From positions 83,083,566 through 83,147,565 of the forward strand of contig NC_080175.1 in the NCBI RefSeq assembly GCF_950295315.1: a stretch of 64,000 nt of DNA. Reading direction: 5' to 3'. Under the pieces are notes generated by a model, which was not told the DNA's origin, did not search any database, and saw only the letters and a list, made by a program, of their open reading frames with translations. The stretch is from Erinaceus europaeus. Taxonomy: Eukaryota > Chordata > Mammalia > Eulipotyphla > Erinaceidae. Both the position numbers and the translations under genes were made by a program. Numbering within the stretch: the stretch's first letter is position 1; every line of letters starts with the position of its first letter. Shown piece by piece: positions 8,591-20,957 of the stretch.

Positions 8591-8782
8591 ATTGAAACTA
8601 TTAACTGTTGAGAGTTTAATATATCAGTCTAAAAGTATACTTTATCCACCTGTCAGCAAATATGATAAAGATACACAATAGTTTTCTATCAAATCTTTCA
8701 CACTCCTTATGTGATTTTCTTTGAGAGAGCTTTTTAAATTCATTGATTCCTCCAGTGGTAAAATTTAAGATAACAACAAAGT

Positions 8783-8814
<32 letters not shown>

Positions 8815-9680
8815 CTTGAAATATGATAATGAATAGTATTTATGAGTAGTAATTAACTAAAAGATACAAATGTAGTGGCTAGATTCTAAAAAGCAACTCA
8901 TTTTAAATTATACTTCCTAGTACTCAAATTTTTCCACATCCAGTATGGGATATCTCTCCATGTTGATAGGACAAGAGTCAAATACAACATGGTTTGACTT
9001 GCAAGGTCGTAAGCAACGTAGATCCTCTACTTTGATGTCTTAAGATACTTTATCAGGAAAAAGTTAGGTATCTATATGGATACCTAACTAGAAGCCTACT
9101 TCCAAGACAAGGCCTCCTGTCAGCTATGTGGAGAAACAATAAATGAAGAGATACTAGGTCAGCCATAGGTATTAGAATCTTCTCTGTTCAGTAACTTGAT
9201 ATATGAGGAAGTCATTTTACACAGTAGAATCTAGTAGTTTGAGGCATAGAGCAATTAAGCAATTGAAAGGTAAAATTAACAAAGAAGGTGAAAGTATTGT
9301 ACACTAAATTATGAGTAACACTTCCATCAAAATTTTAATCTCTTTAAAAGCCTATTCAAATGCTTCTGACTGCCTAAATTTCCAGAAATAATTAGTGAAA
9401 AAAAGTACTTGGAAAGGCATGCAGTGTTGATAAAATAGTAGCATTTTTTTAGATAACTGACTAAGACTAGATCAGAACAACAACTGGCAATCAGTGACAC
9501 ATTCTGTATTTTCATAACTGAACAGGATATAAAGCCTCTTTTATAACTACACTTTAAAAATAGTAAATTAAAATCACAGATATTTATTTTTTTTACTACT
9601 TTCTTTGCAGATTTTAGTTTGGAAAGTTAAAGTATTAAAAGTTAAATAAATTATGAGTAATAATTCAAAGAACTAGAATT
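8591..9680. other. Unique AT-rich sequence with a (GT)n tract
   Basis: A dinucleotide GT run lies at 8781-8814. No gene or family-level repeat is recognised elsewhere. Confidence 0.5.
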
Positions 9681-10467
9681 ACAAAGGAGTGGAAAGATAT
9701 TCCATACTAATGCACTGGCAGAATTAACACTGTCAAAATGATCACTCTATTCAGAGCTGCCATATAGAAAGCTTAATATGATCCCTATCAAGGTCCCCCC
9801 AAATTTCTTTTAGGAAAAAATTTTAAAAAGTGTATTTGGAATCAGAAAATGTCTAGGATAACCAAAGCAATCATGAACAAAAAAGAACAAGACTTCAGCA
9901 TCACACTTCCTGACCTCAAATTATACAACAGGACTATGGGAATCAAATATACCTGGTACTAAAACAAAAACAGGCATGTAGACCAGTGGAATAAAATTGA
10001 GAGCACAGTACTAAATTCTCACACCTGTGGACAACTAACTTATGACAAGGGTGCTCAAAGCATAAAAGGGAGAGGAAATTCTTTTAACAGATGGTGTTGG
10101 GGAAAACGAGATAAAAAATAGTGATGCATGAAGCTAAACCACTACTTATCACCATGCACAAAAGACAACTCCTTATGGATCAAAGACATGGACATTAGAA
10201 CAGAAATCATCAAATACATAGATGAAAACATCGTTGAAACTCTTCATGATCTATGCTTTGGAAATGTTTTTCGAAAACTGGAATCCATCAGCAGCAGGGA
10301 AAATATGGACAAAAATAAGCCAACGGGACTACACCAAACTGGACACCCTACAGTATGGGAGAAAAAAAAAAACCCAAAAAACTTTATATCACATATATCA
10401 AATAAAGGGCTAATAAGAAAAATACATAAAGAACTAACTAAACTCAACAATAAAGAAAGAAATTTGG
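9681..10467 (+). mobile_element. Old L1 ORF2 fragment
   Basis: It aligns in order with the C-terminal half of the L1 ORF2 at 44000-44750, for example the segments about 'atcaaggtccc', 'gaccagtggaataaaattga' and 'tggatcaaagacatgga'. It is much more diverged and has many stops. A 148-codon frame (10128-10574) runs from it into the next SINE. Confidence 0.8.
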
Positions 10468-10755
10468 ACCAGGTAGTGGAGCGCCTGGTTGAGCACATAC
10501 ATTACAATGCACAAGAACCCAGCTTCAAGCCTCTGGTCCCCACATGCAGAGAGGGAAAGCTTTACAAGTGGTGAAGGAAAGCTGCAGAAGTCTCTCTGTC
10601 TCTCTCCCTTTCTATCTTCCTCCCTCTCAATTTCTCCAAAGCCTGTCCCTGAAACTGTTCATGTCACAGTGTTACTCTGGGTCTCTCTCTCTCTTTCGCT
10701 CTCTTTCTTTCTCTCTCTCTGGTTCACTCTCACTAACTAAAGAGGTAAATCTTTA
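10468..10755 (+). mobile_element. ERI-2-type SINE
   Basis: The head 'gtggagcgcctggttgagcac' and the B-box region cttcaagcctctggtccc are followed by a long CT-rich tail. Confidence 0.8.
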
Positions 10756-11560
10756 AAGTTTGTTTCAAAAAGATTAGCAGAGTTAGAGCATCTTTTAATA
10801 CTAATGACAAAAGATTAAATTTGGTAAAGACAAAAATTAAGAAAGCAGCTTCTAGAGCAATAATCTTGAAAAGAGCAAAGTATATGCAAATGCTTGGCAT
10901 AGCGTATTCATACAGAGTAGTACTTATTACTGACTGTGTGCTTTCATTTTCTTTTTCTAGCTTGGAAAGTCTTAAACGTCAACTCAAAAAGCTAGTGTAC
11001 TTTAATTTCTCTGAGAAAATTAGCATAGTCATGTTAACAAAAACAGATTTAGTCAACATGAAGCACATATAAATTGGTCAATAATAAGTACTATTTTAAT
11101 AAAACAATGTAATGACTCCATATTTAATTAATAGATTGAAATATATTTATGCTAATAATAAAATATTAGGAAATATTTGTTGATTTATAAACACTTGCAT
11201 TTCTTGAAAGTACAGCTTGATTAACCATTTATTTACTTTTATTAAAAATGTCTTAGATTTTAGTTACTGCAGACTCATAGGAAAATAGCAAGGCTAGTGA
11301 AATTAGTGATTGAATAGGAAAACTAAGATGAGTTCCACTTCTTGTGCTTCATAGTTCTTCAAAAGATAGACTAAAATTGCTTCTGATAGAGTAATAAAAA
11401 TGAAAAAAAATTATAGTACACGAAACATTATATATAAATCTCAAAAGCAATATATGAGCAAAAAAAGAAAAAGAGTCAGCTCTTTATTTTGATGTGTGTT
11501 GGTGACATAGCATATACATTTCTTTTCTTCACAGGCTATGCACTTAATGTCTTCTCATTT
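10756..11560. other. Unannotated AT-rich sequence
   Basis: Nothing recognised. Short frames only. Confidence 0.45.
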
Positions 11561-11566
11561 TTATTG

Positions 11567-11855
11567 CTACAATGGTCATTGCTGGGGCTTGGTGCTGGCA
11601 CTACAATCCACTGCTTCCAGTGGTTACTTTTTTCCTTTTCTTTAGGTGTTTTGTTTTGTTTTTGTTTTTATATTACAGATATAAATTGAGAGGGGAGAGG
11701 GAGACAGAGAAGAAGAGAGAAAGACACTTGCAGACCTGCTTTCATTGCTCGTGAGGCACCCTCCCTTCAACTAGGCTGTGGGGACTTGTAGCTGCATCCT
11801 TGCACTTGGTAATGTGTGTGCTAACCAGGTGCAACACCACCTGCTCCCCGCCCCG
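11567..11855 (-). mobile_element. SINE, ERI-type with 3' tail module
   Basis: Reverse complement order: tail module (ggtcattgctggggcttggtg), T-rich part, purine-rich core with acttgcagacctgctttc, and a head ending aaccaggtgcaacaccacct. The head is more ERI-2-like than ERI-1-like, so it may be a hybrid or intermediate. Confidence 0.7.
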
Positions 11856-11883
11856 TTCACTTTCTGGTATGAAATTTTACCTT

Positions 11884-12070
11884 AAGGGGAGTCTGGCAGT
11901 AGCGCAGCAGGTTAAGCCAAGTGGCGCAAAGCGAAAGGACTGGCGTAAGGATCCCGGTTCGAGCCCCCAGCTCCCCACCTGTAGGGGAGTCGCTTCACAG
12001 GTGGTGAAACCTGTCTGCAGGTGTCTTTCTGGCAACTTAGAAAACACTCACTGTCTCTCCTCAAGAAAAA
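11884..12070 (+). mobile_element. ERI-1 SINE, 3' part diverged
   Basis: A well-kept head (gtctggcagtagcgcagcag) and B box (ggttcgagccccc). The usual CT-rich block is interrupted by cttagaaaacactca. Confidence 0.85.
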
Positions 12071-12345
12071 TTTAAGTCTGCACTAAACTGGTTAATTTGG
12101 AGGGATGTAAAAGAATAATGATCTTGTTTTCACCATATTTCCCAGTCATAGGAGAGGTTTCACCTACTCAATTCTGTATCATGGATGAGACAATTTCTGT
12201 TCTACTTCTCTCAGAACCTACAAGTCTCCATATCAGCTTCCCTGGCTGAATGGGTTCAGCTTAGTCACAGAGACTGCTCTGGACAAATAGTCTGTTTCTT
12301 CAGCCATATATTTCCTAGACAAAGATAATATATTCACACTAACAC

Positions 12346-12530
12346 ATTTTTTCTTTTTAAAATTTTATTTATTTTAATGAGCTACAGAGAGGAAGAGAGA
12401 GAGTGAGAGAGACCAGAGCACTGCAGAGTTCTGGTTTATGGTGGTGCTGGGGAATGAAACTGGGACCTCAGAACCTTAGGCATGAAAGGCGATTTGTAGA
12501 ACTACTATGCTGTCTCCCCAGTCCCATTCA
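12346..12530 (-). mobile_element. Older SINE, tctccccag-ending type
   Basis: A-tail complement at 12350-12380, purine-rich block, then an end 'ctatgctgtctccccagtccc'. Related fragments lie at 17285-17402 and 28425-28610. Confidence 0.55.
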
Positions 12531-13190
12531 CACTAACATATTATGGAATGTTTATAGATTAATGTCAAATCTCCTAAATGATATCAGTTGAAATTTGATT
12601 TCCTGTGGAATATTTGCCTTCAGGGAAAATTATAACTCACTAAAAATAGAGTGGCATACACATCCTATAGATTCAAGTAGGGCAATCAGATCAGAACTGA
12701 ATAGCTGAGCTACATACAGTCCAGTATCTGTTATCCAGTATAAATATTTATTTACAATCTGATGCTGGCCCAGGTTCAGAATGATGAACTTTTGTAGCTG
12801 GTTCTTTAGTAAAAGGTGATGAGTAAGTCTAAATAAGCACCTTCCTCTTTTCCCAGCTGTCTCATCATCTCATTTCAAACACATTTACATTATTTGAAAA
12901 TAAGCAGAATTTACAAGGGAAATGCATTATAATCCCCTCAAAGAAGAGCCCCTTCCTCTTCAATTATGTTTTAAATTGAAAAGACTCTGCTACATAGTGG
13001 ATGTTTGATCATTATCATTATTGACCTATGATCAATAATTAGCCATTGTTTTACGTAGTGAATAAAGTGACTGGTATCTCAGTCTAAAACCAAATTTCTG
13101 TAACTTCACCATATCTTCAATAGTGCCAAAATAATATATTCGGTGCTCTCTGAGTGAAACTAGGACTCTTTATAATAGTATACTGTCTTC
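12531..13190. other. Unannotated sequence
   Basis: AT-rich, no recognised element. Confidence 0.4.
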
Positions 13191-13372
13191 TATGTGTGCC
13201 CACACCCCCACCCCCAGAGAAAAACTGAGGGGAAAAGGAGTGAAAAAGAGGGAGAGCTTTATTCATCATGAAGCTTCTCTCCTGCAGTGGGGACTAGGGA
13301 CTTGAACCCAAGTCTTCGGCCATTGTAACATGTTTGCTGTACTGGAGGCACTACCATCTAGCTCCCTCAAAG
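13191..13372 (-). mobile_element. Old SINE (ERI-2-related)
   Basis: It carries the purine-rich block, 'ctcctgcagtggggactagggacttgaaccc' as two overlapping landmarks, and the head complement ending ctagctccc. Confidence 0.65.
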
Positions 13373-13964
13373 TTCCATTTCTTAGACAAAGTTTCTTTAA
13401 CTGTTTAAATTATACATTTTACCAGATTGTCTTTAAATATGTATCAAATTATTAGAAATGAATTTCATATCATTCTGTTGCCAAACAACAACAAAAAGAA
13501 TCGTGTTGTTACATCTTCCATAACCATATCAAATGTCATAAAAATAGAAAAAGTAAATAGATCCATTTCTAAGCTCTAAAGTGATTCCAGATGAATATTC
13601 AATTTATATGTGAATGCCCTAAATCATGAGATACTGAAGGAGAAAAAATAAAAGGTAATGAATAGAAGAAAGACACTTTGAAAAATGAAAGAATTTGGTG
13701 AAAAAAATGATGGTTAGAAACAAGATATTGTGAATTAAAAGAATAAAAGCATAGAAAGATGACAGTATTGAAATATTTTTTGATGTGCATTTTACTTTCA
13801 AAAATACTTCAAATCCTTGTGGTTAGTAGGAGTTCTAAAACCACCTTGTGAATTTTGCTTTCCTATATTTTATTTAGCAAATTAGGTAAAAAGAAATATT
13901 CCTTTTAGAAACATCACATAGTTTTTCAGATTTAACCTTTATAAATGATTTCATGTTCCCTGAG
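13373..13964. other. Unannotated AT-rich sequence
   Basis: Nothing recognised. Confidence 0.4.
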
Positions 13965-14280
13965 GCTATTTTTTTAACTGGAGGGTTAATAGTTTACAAC
14001 ATTGTCTTTAACACACAGGAACAGCCTCACATCTCCTCTTAACTGATGACTAAGCCATACAACAAGATCCCTTCCTCCTGTCACTATCCCTCTTTTTCCC
14101 AGAGTCCTCTGCTTTAGTGTAATATGCCACTCCCAGCCTAAGTTTCAGCTTATGTTTTTCCCTTGCTGTTCTTTGTTCTTAAGTTCCACCTATAAGTGAG
14201 AATATTTGGTATTGATCTTTCTCTAATATGATGCTATTGAGTTTAGACCACACTACTGTAATGGAGATGACCTCACCATT
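13965..14280 (-). mobile_element. L1 3' end (ORF2 terminus and 3' UTR), distal part
   Basis: The minus strand reads as the last codons of an old L1 ORF2 followed by a 3' UTR that ends near 13965. It is the downstream continuation of the L1 at 15085-15665, split by the insert at 14281-15084. Confidence 0.7.
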
Positions 14281-15084
14281 TTTTTTTCTACTTAAGCTAT
14301 ATGAGTATTTACAATGAGTTGAAGTTTCCTGGATGCCAAGGTGCCCCCAGTCTGCCCTCTCCCACAACTACTAACCAGAGGATATAACAAAGGGTCTTCG
14401 TTTCCAGTAAGTAGCAGAAGAAGGAGATTGGTAGCTGCCTTGTCACCATCCTCCAAGTCTGTGGTTATTTGCCACATACTCATAGCAGTAAAACTCAAAA
14501 TCCCAAAAGAACTTGGCCTTGGGAGAAGGTCCAGGGCTAGGAGATAACCTAAAACAGATCAGTCAAACTGAGTTCAACTTAACTACCTCCAAGCAATTGC
14601 TATGCAAAAATTTAATTTGGAAAACAAAAGGACTGCTACAATCTGGGGCTTACACCTCTGCTTAATTCTACTGGTTTTAGTCTTTGGAAATAGGAAGGCT
14701 TAAAACTGGCTATAACTTGTAGAAGGAAGTTAAAGAAGGTCCAGATTCAAAGGACAGGAAGACCTAAAACTCTCTGGATCCCTCCCTGCTTGTGCCGCCC
14801 AATCCACCTTTTACTGTTATTCTTGCACCCACCCACCCTCTTCAGCTAGTAGAAATGCTCACGCTTTAGAGGGCTGGGGAGGCTGAGTAGTAACTCCTAA
14901 CTTCACTGTGGGTTCAAACAGTAATAGGGAGTTTTTTTTTTCTTCTTTCCCTTAATAGAAAAACTGGTGTGGCAGTGTTTGGTTTTCTGTAATATCAGGC
15001 AGCAAGTCATTGTTCCTTTTAACAGGTATGGGTTCAGTCTCCTCCTAGCCACCAAGGCAGACTGTGAGGTCACAAGTCTACCTT
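14281..15084 (-). mobile_element. Unidentified ~800-bp retroposon-like insertion
   Basis: The segment interrupts an L1 between matching flanks. Flank 14266-14281 (gatgacctcaccattt) and flank 15085-15100 (ggtgaccccatcattt) agree at 13 of 16 positions, as an old target duplication would. On the minus strand it ends in a run of nine or so A (14281-14289). It holds no long frame (68 codons at most) and matches no SINE, LTR or L1 part I recognise here. It may be a 5'-truncated copy of a host transcript or an L1 3' UTR of another lineage. Confidence 0.55.
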
Positions 15085-15090
15085 GGTGAC
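15048..15090. repeat. Imperfect inverted repeat
   Basis: The arms gccaccaaggcagact and agtctaccttggtgac can pair with two mismatches around an 11-base loop. It lies at the 5' end of the unidentified retroposon and overlaps the flank. Confidence 0.6.
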
Positions 15091-15125
15091 CCCATCATTT
15101 TGATAGCAGTATAGTAGCCCATAAT

Positions 15126-15168
<43 letters not shown>

Positions 15169-15665
15169 ACAAATTTCTTAGCCATTCATCTGCCATTAGG
15201 TGTGTGGACTGCTTCCAAGTTTGGGCTATTACAAACTGTTCTTCTGTGAATATTGGTGTGCATAGGTTGTTTTGGATAGGTGATTTTTTTCCCCTGGGTA
15301 GATCTCTAGGAAAGGGATTGCTGGGTCTTGAGGTAGGTCCATTTCTAGAGTTTTGATGAATCTCTAGACTGTTTTCCATAGGGTTTGGATCAACTTACAT
15401 GCCCACTAGCAATGTAAGAGAGTCTGTTTTTCTCTCCAGCCTTTCCAACAATTAATGTTTGTGTCCTTTCTAATGTTGACACCAGAAAACTATAAAGTAG
15501 TATCTCATGGTTGTATTTATTTTCATTTCCTTGATCGTTAGTGACCCTGAATATTTTTTCATATGTCTACTGGCCCATTGGATCTCTTTTCTTTGGAAAA
15601 GACTCTACCCATATCTTCTCTCCACTTTTCAATGGGGTTGTTTGTTTTTATGGCTGTGTTTGGTG
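15091..15665 (-). mobile_element. L1 ORF2 C-terminal part, sense half of a twin-primed copy
   Basis: The minus strand reads collinearly with the ORF2 C-terminal region of the full-length L1 (equivalent to about 44770-45280). A (GT)n tract interrupts it at 15129-15168. Confidence 0.8.
15129..15168. repeat. (GT)n microsatellite inside L1
   Basis: About 20 GT units lie within old ORF2 sequence. The 74-codon frame over it is a microsatellite artefact. Confidence 0.9.
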
Positions 15666-15677
15666 TTCAACCAATAG

Positions 15678-16090
15678 TGTTGGGGAAAATTGGTTATAAA
15701 CATGCAAAAAATGAAAGTGGGTCACCAAATTTCATCATATACAAAAGTTAACTCTAAACAGATCTGATATTTAGAAGTTAGACTGGAAACCAACAAATAT
15801 GTAGAAGAAAACAGGCAAAACTGTCTTCCATATATGTTTTTGCAACATCTTCACAGATTAAAATCCAACTGCAAGGAAAGTTAAAAAAAAGCAAACATAG
15901 ACCAATGGGACCACATCAAACTGAAAGGCTTGAATATAGCAAAGGTTATTTATCACTACCATAACAGAGACCTCCCAGAGAATGGGAGAAAATCTTTATG
16001 TGTCATATATGAATTGGAGGACAGATAATCAAAATACCCTGAGGCTTTTAAGAACAACTATCTAAGACAAGAACGATATTTCCACAGTTC
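15678..16090 (+). mobile_element. L1 ORF2 segment, inverted half of a twin-primed copy
   Basis: The plus strand matches ORF2 just upstream of the part in 15091-15665 (equivalent to about 44380-44740). The order and orientation are those of a 5' inversion made by twin priming. Confidence 0.75.
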
Positions 16091-16351
16091 ACATTTCACT
16101 TGTAGCTATTATCTGCAGCAATTAAAAGATATATTGCTTTGCAGGGGCCCAGGTCAAGAGATAAATGGTGGAAAACCTCTCAAAACAACTTTCAGAGACA
16201 AACCTCATAGCAGAAACTGTGAATCAGCTATCAGAGGACACATCCTCTGTGTCATGTGCTGTCAGTCAGCTTTAGAGCACAAACCTCTATGGGATATGTG
16301 TGGAAACACAAGCTCTCTGAGGAGAATCTCAGGATGTATGTGCAAAAGAGT

Positions 16352-16605
16352 ACATCCTGGGGCTGGGTGGTGGTGCAGCTGGTGAAGCACACATTACATT
16401 GTGCAAGGACCCAAGTTTGAGCCTCTAGTCCCCACCTGCAGGAGAAAAGCTTCACAAGTGGTGAAGCAGGGTTACAGGTTATCTCTACAGGCTATATCTA
16501 CAGGCTATCTCTCTGTCTCTTTCTCCTTCTCTATCTCTCCCTCTCTCAATTTCTCTCTGTCTCTTTTGAATTAAATAGAAAGTTTTAAAAAAGTATTTTT
16601 TTTTA
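16352..16605 (+). mobile_element. ERI-2 SINE
   Basis: Head ggggctgggtggtggtgcagc, B-box region, and a small local triplication of 'ctacaggctat' (about 16485-16512) before the CT block. A-rich tail. Confidence 0.9.
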
Positions 16606-17284
16606 AAAAAAGGACATCCCCACTGTCTATGACCTTCTCACAGTCCAGATTAGAGAGTGAGATAATGTCTCAGTCCATAATCCAAAAACAATTGCATAAT
16701 TGGGTGAAGGATCCAATTTCATGGGAAAGTTTGCCAAAATTTTCTATATAAATATGGCTCTGATAAATGTGTCCAGTGTTCCATTTTAGGAACCTGAATG
16801 CTTCCAAGGTTCTTTGCTCAGTGTTTTCATTTCCTTCCCCTCCTTCGGGCCCTTGTGGGAACTAGACTCCTGAACTGTGGAGTCGGCCTCCCACATAGCT
16901 TGAGACCTAAACAGAGGAGTGATGAGGAGAATAATAATAATGGTATTAATATCAATTAAAAAACAACTTAATAAGATGTACTAGCTATCACGTAGCACAT
17001 TATAAGCCTTATATTTCATAATAAAAAGATTATGATTACAGATAAGAAAACTGAATCTCACAGAGGTAGAACAATTTGACCAAACCTCTATTACTAGACA
17101 CTGTCAGAATCCAGTCAGTCTGATGTCCCACTCAGCGCCCTATCGACTATACTTTAACATTATCAAGAGATTCTCAACCACCCCATTCCTGTCCTATCAT
17201 GGAATACTCACAGCATGCCAGGTGTTGTCTTTCATATTTTTCCTTTCTGTATTCTACAATTTAGTTTTGCCAAAGCACTGCTCA
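16606..17284. other. Unannotated sequence
   Basis: A moderately GC-rich stretch at 16830-16930 has no frame. Nothing else recognised. Confidence 0.4.
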
Positions 17285-17402
17285 GCTAGTTCTGGTGGTT
17301 CTGGGAATTGAACCTAGGACCTTTTTCTGCCTCAAGCATGAAAGTTTTTTTGGTTGTTTTTCTGTTTTGCATAAACACTGTGCTATCTCCCCAGCTCTTC
17401 TA
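17285..17402 (-). mobile_element. Older SINE fragment
   Basis: It contains 'ttctgggaattgaacctaggacc' (B-box side) and the end ctatctccccagctc. It is interrupted by a T-rich expansion at 17346-17370. Confidence 0.55.
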
Positions 17403-18663
17403 TTCTACAAATTCTTCTTATAGTTCATCCTGAAAACTTAAAATGTTCTTGTGTTAGTTCATTACATCAGTTGCTATCTAAAGCTAAAACAATTCTGAAA
17501 GCAATGACGGGCACTGCTCTGATACAGCGTGTGCATAATAGCCTTCAATATATCACCGGTGGCCATGTTTGTGCCATTTCCCTCCATTTATTGCAGGGTG
17601 CAATATCATGTCTAAATTGCTATCACATTATTGATAGGACTCTTCTTGATAACGTTTTCAGAATACTTTCCCAGTGGATTACATTCTGCCTGAACACATG
17701 GTTTCTTCAGGGTTCTTGGCAGGACTCCAAAGGTAGAGGCAGTCTCCTGTGTGACAGAAAAACTGTGGTCTCATGAAGCTTGTTTCTACAGACACACAGA
17801 CACAAATAAAAAGACAGTAGGATGCGAATGTCACGGGCCATTTCTGGGGGAAAAAATAATGCATACTGATTTGTGCATCTGTTGGTCCAGACAAATTTCT
17901 ATTCATAAAATCAAAGAAATGAATTTAAAGCAATTGTAAGAAAGCCTTTGAGTACACTGTAGCTAATTTCCCAAGATAATAGCAGACATTGTATCATGTG
18001 TGGTTTATAACATACAAAGCCAGAAAACTTGTTTTTATTTTTATATAAAATATGACTAAATGAAAAGTTACTGTCTTGTGCTACTGAAAGGGGAAAAGAG
18101 GATAGAGGTTTTCATTATCTTTCATGAATTGGAAACTATTTCAAAATATAGAATACCCCAAGTATAATAGGAAGGAAATGAACAGAGAGAGGCCTTAAGC
18201 TACTATCTCTTTTTGTTTTGACACATTCACAATTGAACATGGCATTCAGTATATCTTACATTGTTGGAACAGAAGAATACAGTAGTAATGAACAGTGCTT
18301 AACACATTCTGTTTCATTTTTTTAAGACAGAAATGTCCTGTAGAATTAGTTTAAAGAAATAAAAGTTTGTACAAAGGAAATGGAAGGGGGGAAATTGGGC
18401 AAAAACTGTGACCCTGCTGAGTATGTAAAGTTGTAAAGCAGACAGAAGAAAAACAAATTTCCAGAAAAGTTTTCAGCAAGTAACTTGTTTAAGGTGAGAA
18501 GATATTTGAACAAGATTTATATTAGCAGTTAACTGGATCCTGATTAACAGGATTTAAAGATAGAAGTGAAAAGATGAAAGACAAGGAAGAAAACCTGAAG
18601 GAATAAGAGAGAAAAAATAAGTTGCAGAGAATATTTAAAAAGTAATCTCACTGGAGCTTTATT
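17403..18663. other. Repeat-poor sequence
   Basis: No transposon is recognised over 1.2 kb. The best open frame (17471-17776, 101 codons) has no motif I know. Confidence 0.45.
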
Positions 18664-18990
18664 AAAATAGATCTTGGGAGTCAGGCAGCGGGTTAAGCGC
18701 ACAGGGCACAAAGTGCAAGGACTGGCATAAAGATCCTGGTTCAAGCTCCTGGCTCCCCACCAGCAGTGGAGTCACTTCACAAGCAGTGAAACAGGTCTGC
18801 AGATGTCTGTCTTTCGCTTTCCCGCTCTGTCTTCCCCTCCTCTCTCCATTTCTCTGTCCTGTCTAACAACTACAACATCAATAACAACAACAATAATAAC
18901 TACTACAATAATAATAATAAAAACCCCAGGGCAATAAAAGAGAAAATAAATATAAAAAATAAATAAATCTCATTGCAAAAAAAAAAAAAG
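18664..18990 (+). mobile_element. ERI-1 SINE
   Basis: It has a shortened head (gggagtcaggcagcgggttaa, missing the middle of box A), the core, CAA/TAA repeats and an A-rich tail. Confidence 0.85.
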
Positions 18991-19121
18991 TCAGCTTTAC
19001 TGGGATAAACTCCCAAGTTTCCAAGAAGTCATAAGGTTTGAAAGGACTGATGTTAAGAAAGCTGGAACATTTTACCTTATGATCAGACATCTAGCTATTA
19101 TCTTGTATCTGTTTTGTTATA

Positions 19122-19130
<9 letters not shown>

Positions 19131-19169
<39 letters not shown>
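19131..19169. repeat. (CA)n microsatellite
   Basis: About 19 CA units, followed by TA. Confidence 0.95.
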
Positions 19170-19175
<6 letters not shown>

Positions 19176-19177
19176 TT

Positions 19178-19350
19178 ACTAGGGGATGAATAGCTTACAG
19201 TAAATACAGTTGGTGGTACTTATGTAAAATTTCTCAGTTATCTGAAAAACACTCACCCCCAGTCTAGTTCTTCCTTCACCATCATTCTATACTATCTCTT
19301 TGGTCTGGGGACCTCCATGGGAAACACTTTAGGTTTCTACTGTCAACTTA
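19178..19350 (-). mobile_element. Probable old L1 3' UTR fragment
   Basis: The order 'gaatagcttacagt ... aaaacactcaccc ... ccttcaccatcattc' parallels the minus-strand L1 ends at 13965 and 60825. Confidence 0.4.
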
Positions 19351-20454
19351 TGCACCCAACTTGTAGTTATCTGACACTTACAAGTAAACATGTTTTGACT
19401 TAACTCCCTGCTTTCATAGTAAAAGAAAAGAAGACAAATAGGAGTCAGTACTTTTAAAGTTAAAATATGCATATGGAAAGTAGAGAAAATATAGTAGCAT
19501 TTAACATTTAAAAAAGATAAATTTGAACTTTACTAAGTGTTTTGATAACTGCCCCCAAACCAACTGCTCTACAAACATTTACTGTAACTATATTTGGGTT
19601 GAGAACAAAATCATCTTGTACTCCTCCGGGCTCTTCAAAGGCCAAAGAAATAAGCAAACAAGCATGCGAACGATTTATGAGAAGAAAAAAAAAGATATAT
19701 TTATAGGACTTTGGTGGTAACTGTAGTATGAAACAGTACTCCTGTAATCTTGTAAACCACTATTAACTCTACAATTTAAATCTTAAAAAATAAGAAGAAG
19801 AATTACTGGCACTGAGCATGCCTACTGTACACATAAGATAGCCAGAGCAATACTGAATAATTCTACCATGTGGTCCTAGACACAAACTTTATTAACACTT
19901 TATTGAAGAAAAATGATTAACAGGACTTGTCACAAGGTCACTAATTTTTATTTCTCCCCAAGACAGGTGGATACCTTCTTTAAATAGTTTAGCTAGTTCA
20001 GAGAACTATGGGGAGAAGAAGGAAAGATTAGTTAGGAATTTTTCCCCAAAAGGGTACAGTAAAACAAAAGAAATTTCTTTCCTAAATTTAGAACTTTTTG
20101 ACAAAAACATATTTTGGGGTTGATGATAGATTTTTGCTTCCCTATACTGTCTACTCTTGTGTGAATTCATAAACAGTGTGAAAACAGTAAGGCTACACTT
20201 TATACATTTGTAATTTTTGTTTTTTGAGTAAAGGTTGTTTTATAAGAATGTGTCTCACAGATACAATTTTATGTCTCACTAAACATGGTCTTGTTCTACT
20301 TCATCTTTTGCACAAGTGCCTAACTCTCCCCTTACTGTCTCATCCATTGTTCATTGCTTCCCTTTTTAACTCACCTCTCCTATTGTTACTTCAGGTCTGC
20401 AGGCATAAGTCAATGGTTTATCTTTATATTTCAACTTGTCTTCTTCTTTTAACT
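19351..20454. other. Unannotated AT-rich sequence
   Basis: Nothing recognised. Confidence 0.4.
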
Positions 20455-20835
20455 AATTAATTTACTTCTACTAGTCATTTAATAATGATTTGTAAGATCA
20501 TAAGGTATCATGAATATAGTTCCTCACCACTCCTACCACCAAAGCTCTCTTCCCTGCATCCCACCCCAAGATAACTACCATAGACTTTCCAAAAGAGGTT
20601 GGCTAATATTTTTTCAAGTTAATGTATTTCTAATCTCTATATTCTACATAGAGAATAGTGAAACTAACTTTCATTTTCTTACTTAGTACACAAAACATAA
20701 TTACTTTCACCCTGTCTTTTGCTTTGTTTCTTAAAGTTCACATATGATGATTACATCTGGTATTTGTCTTTCTCCTTCCGGCCTATTTCATTTAGGAGTA
20801 TTCATTTTGAATTTCTCCTCCTGAGTCATTTAAAT
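20455..20835 (-). mobile_element. Old L1 3' end
   Basis: The minus strand contains the ORF2 terminus region (equivalent of 'gacaaataccagatgtaatc') and then a 3' UTR. Left end unclear. Confidence 0.6.
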
Positions 20836-20957
20836 AAGTACATTGAATTGATTTAGAGTTTCAAGAATTAATAAATTTTAGATCTGAAGACAATCTCAGA
20901 TTTTATTTTGTCATAAAATCATGCCAAATTAAAATTAAAATTAAAAAAAATTAAGGT

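Noticed and set aside
11884..11960. tRNA gene
   Set aside because: A and B box-like sequences belong to the SINE head. There is no cloverleaf with an anticodon arm, and the SINE core follows.
15132..15356. Frame starting with a Cys-Val repeat
   Set aside because: It is translation of a GT microsatellite and L1 remnant. The same applies to 59661-59873 and 30097-30489.
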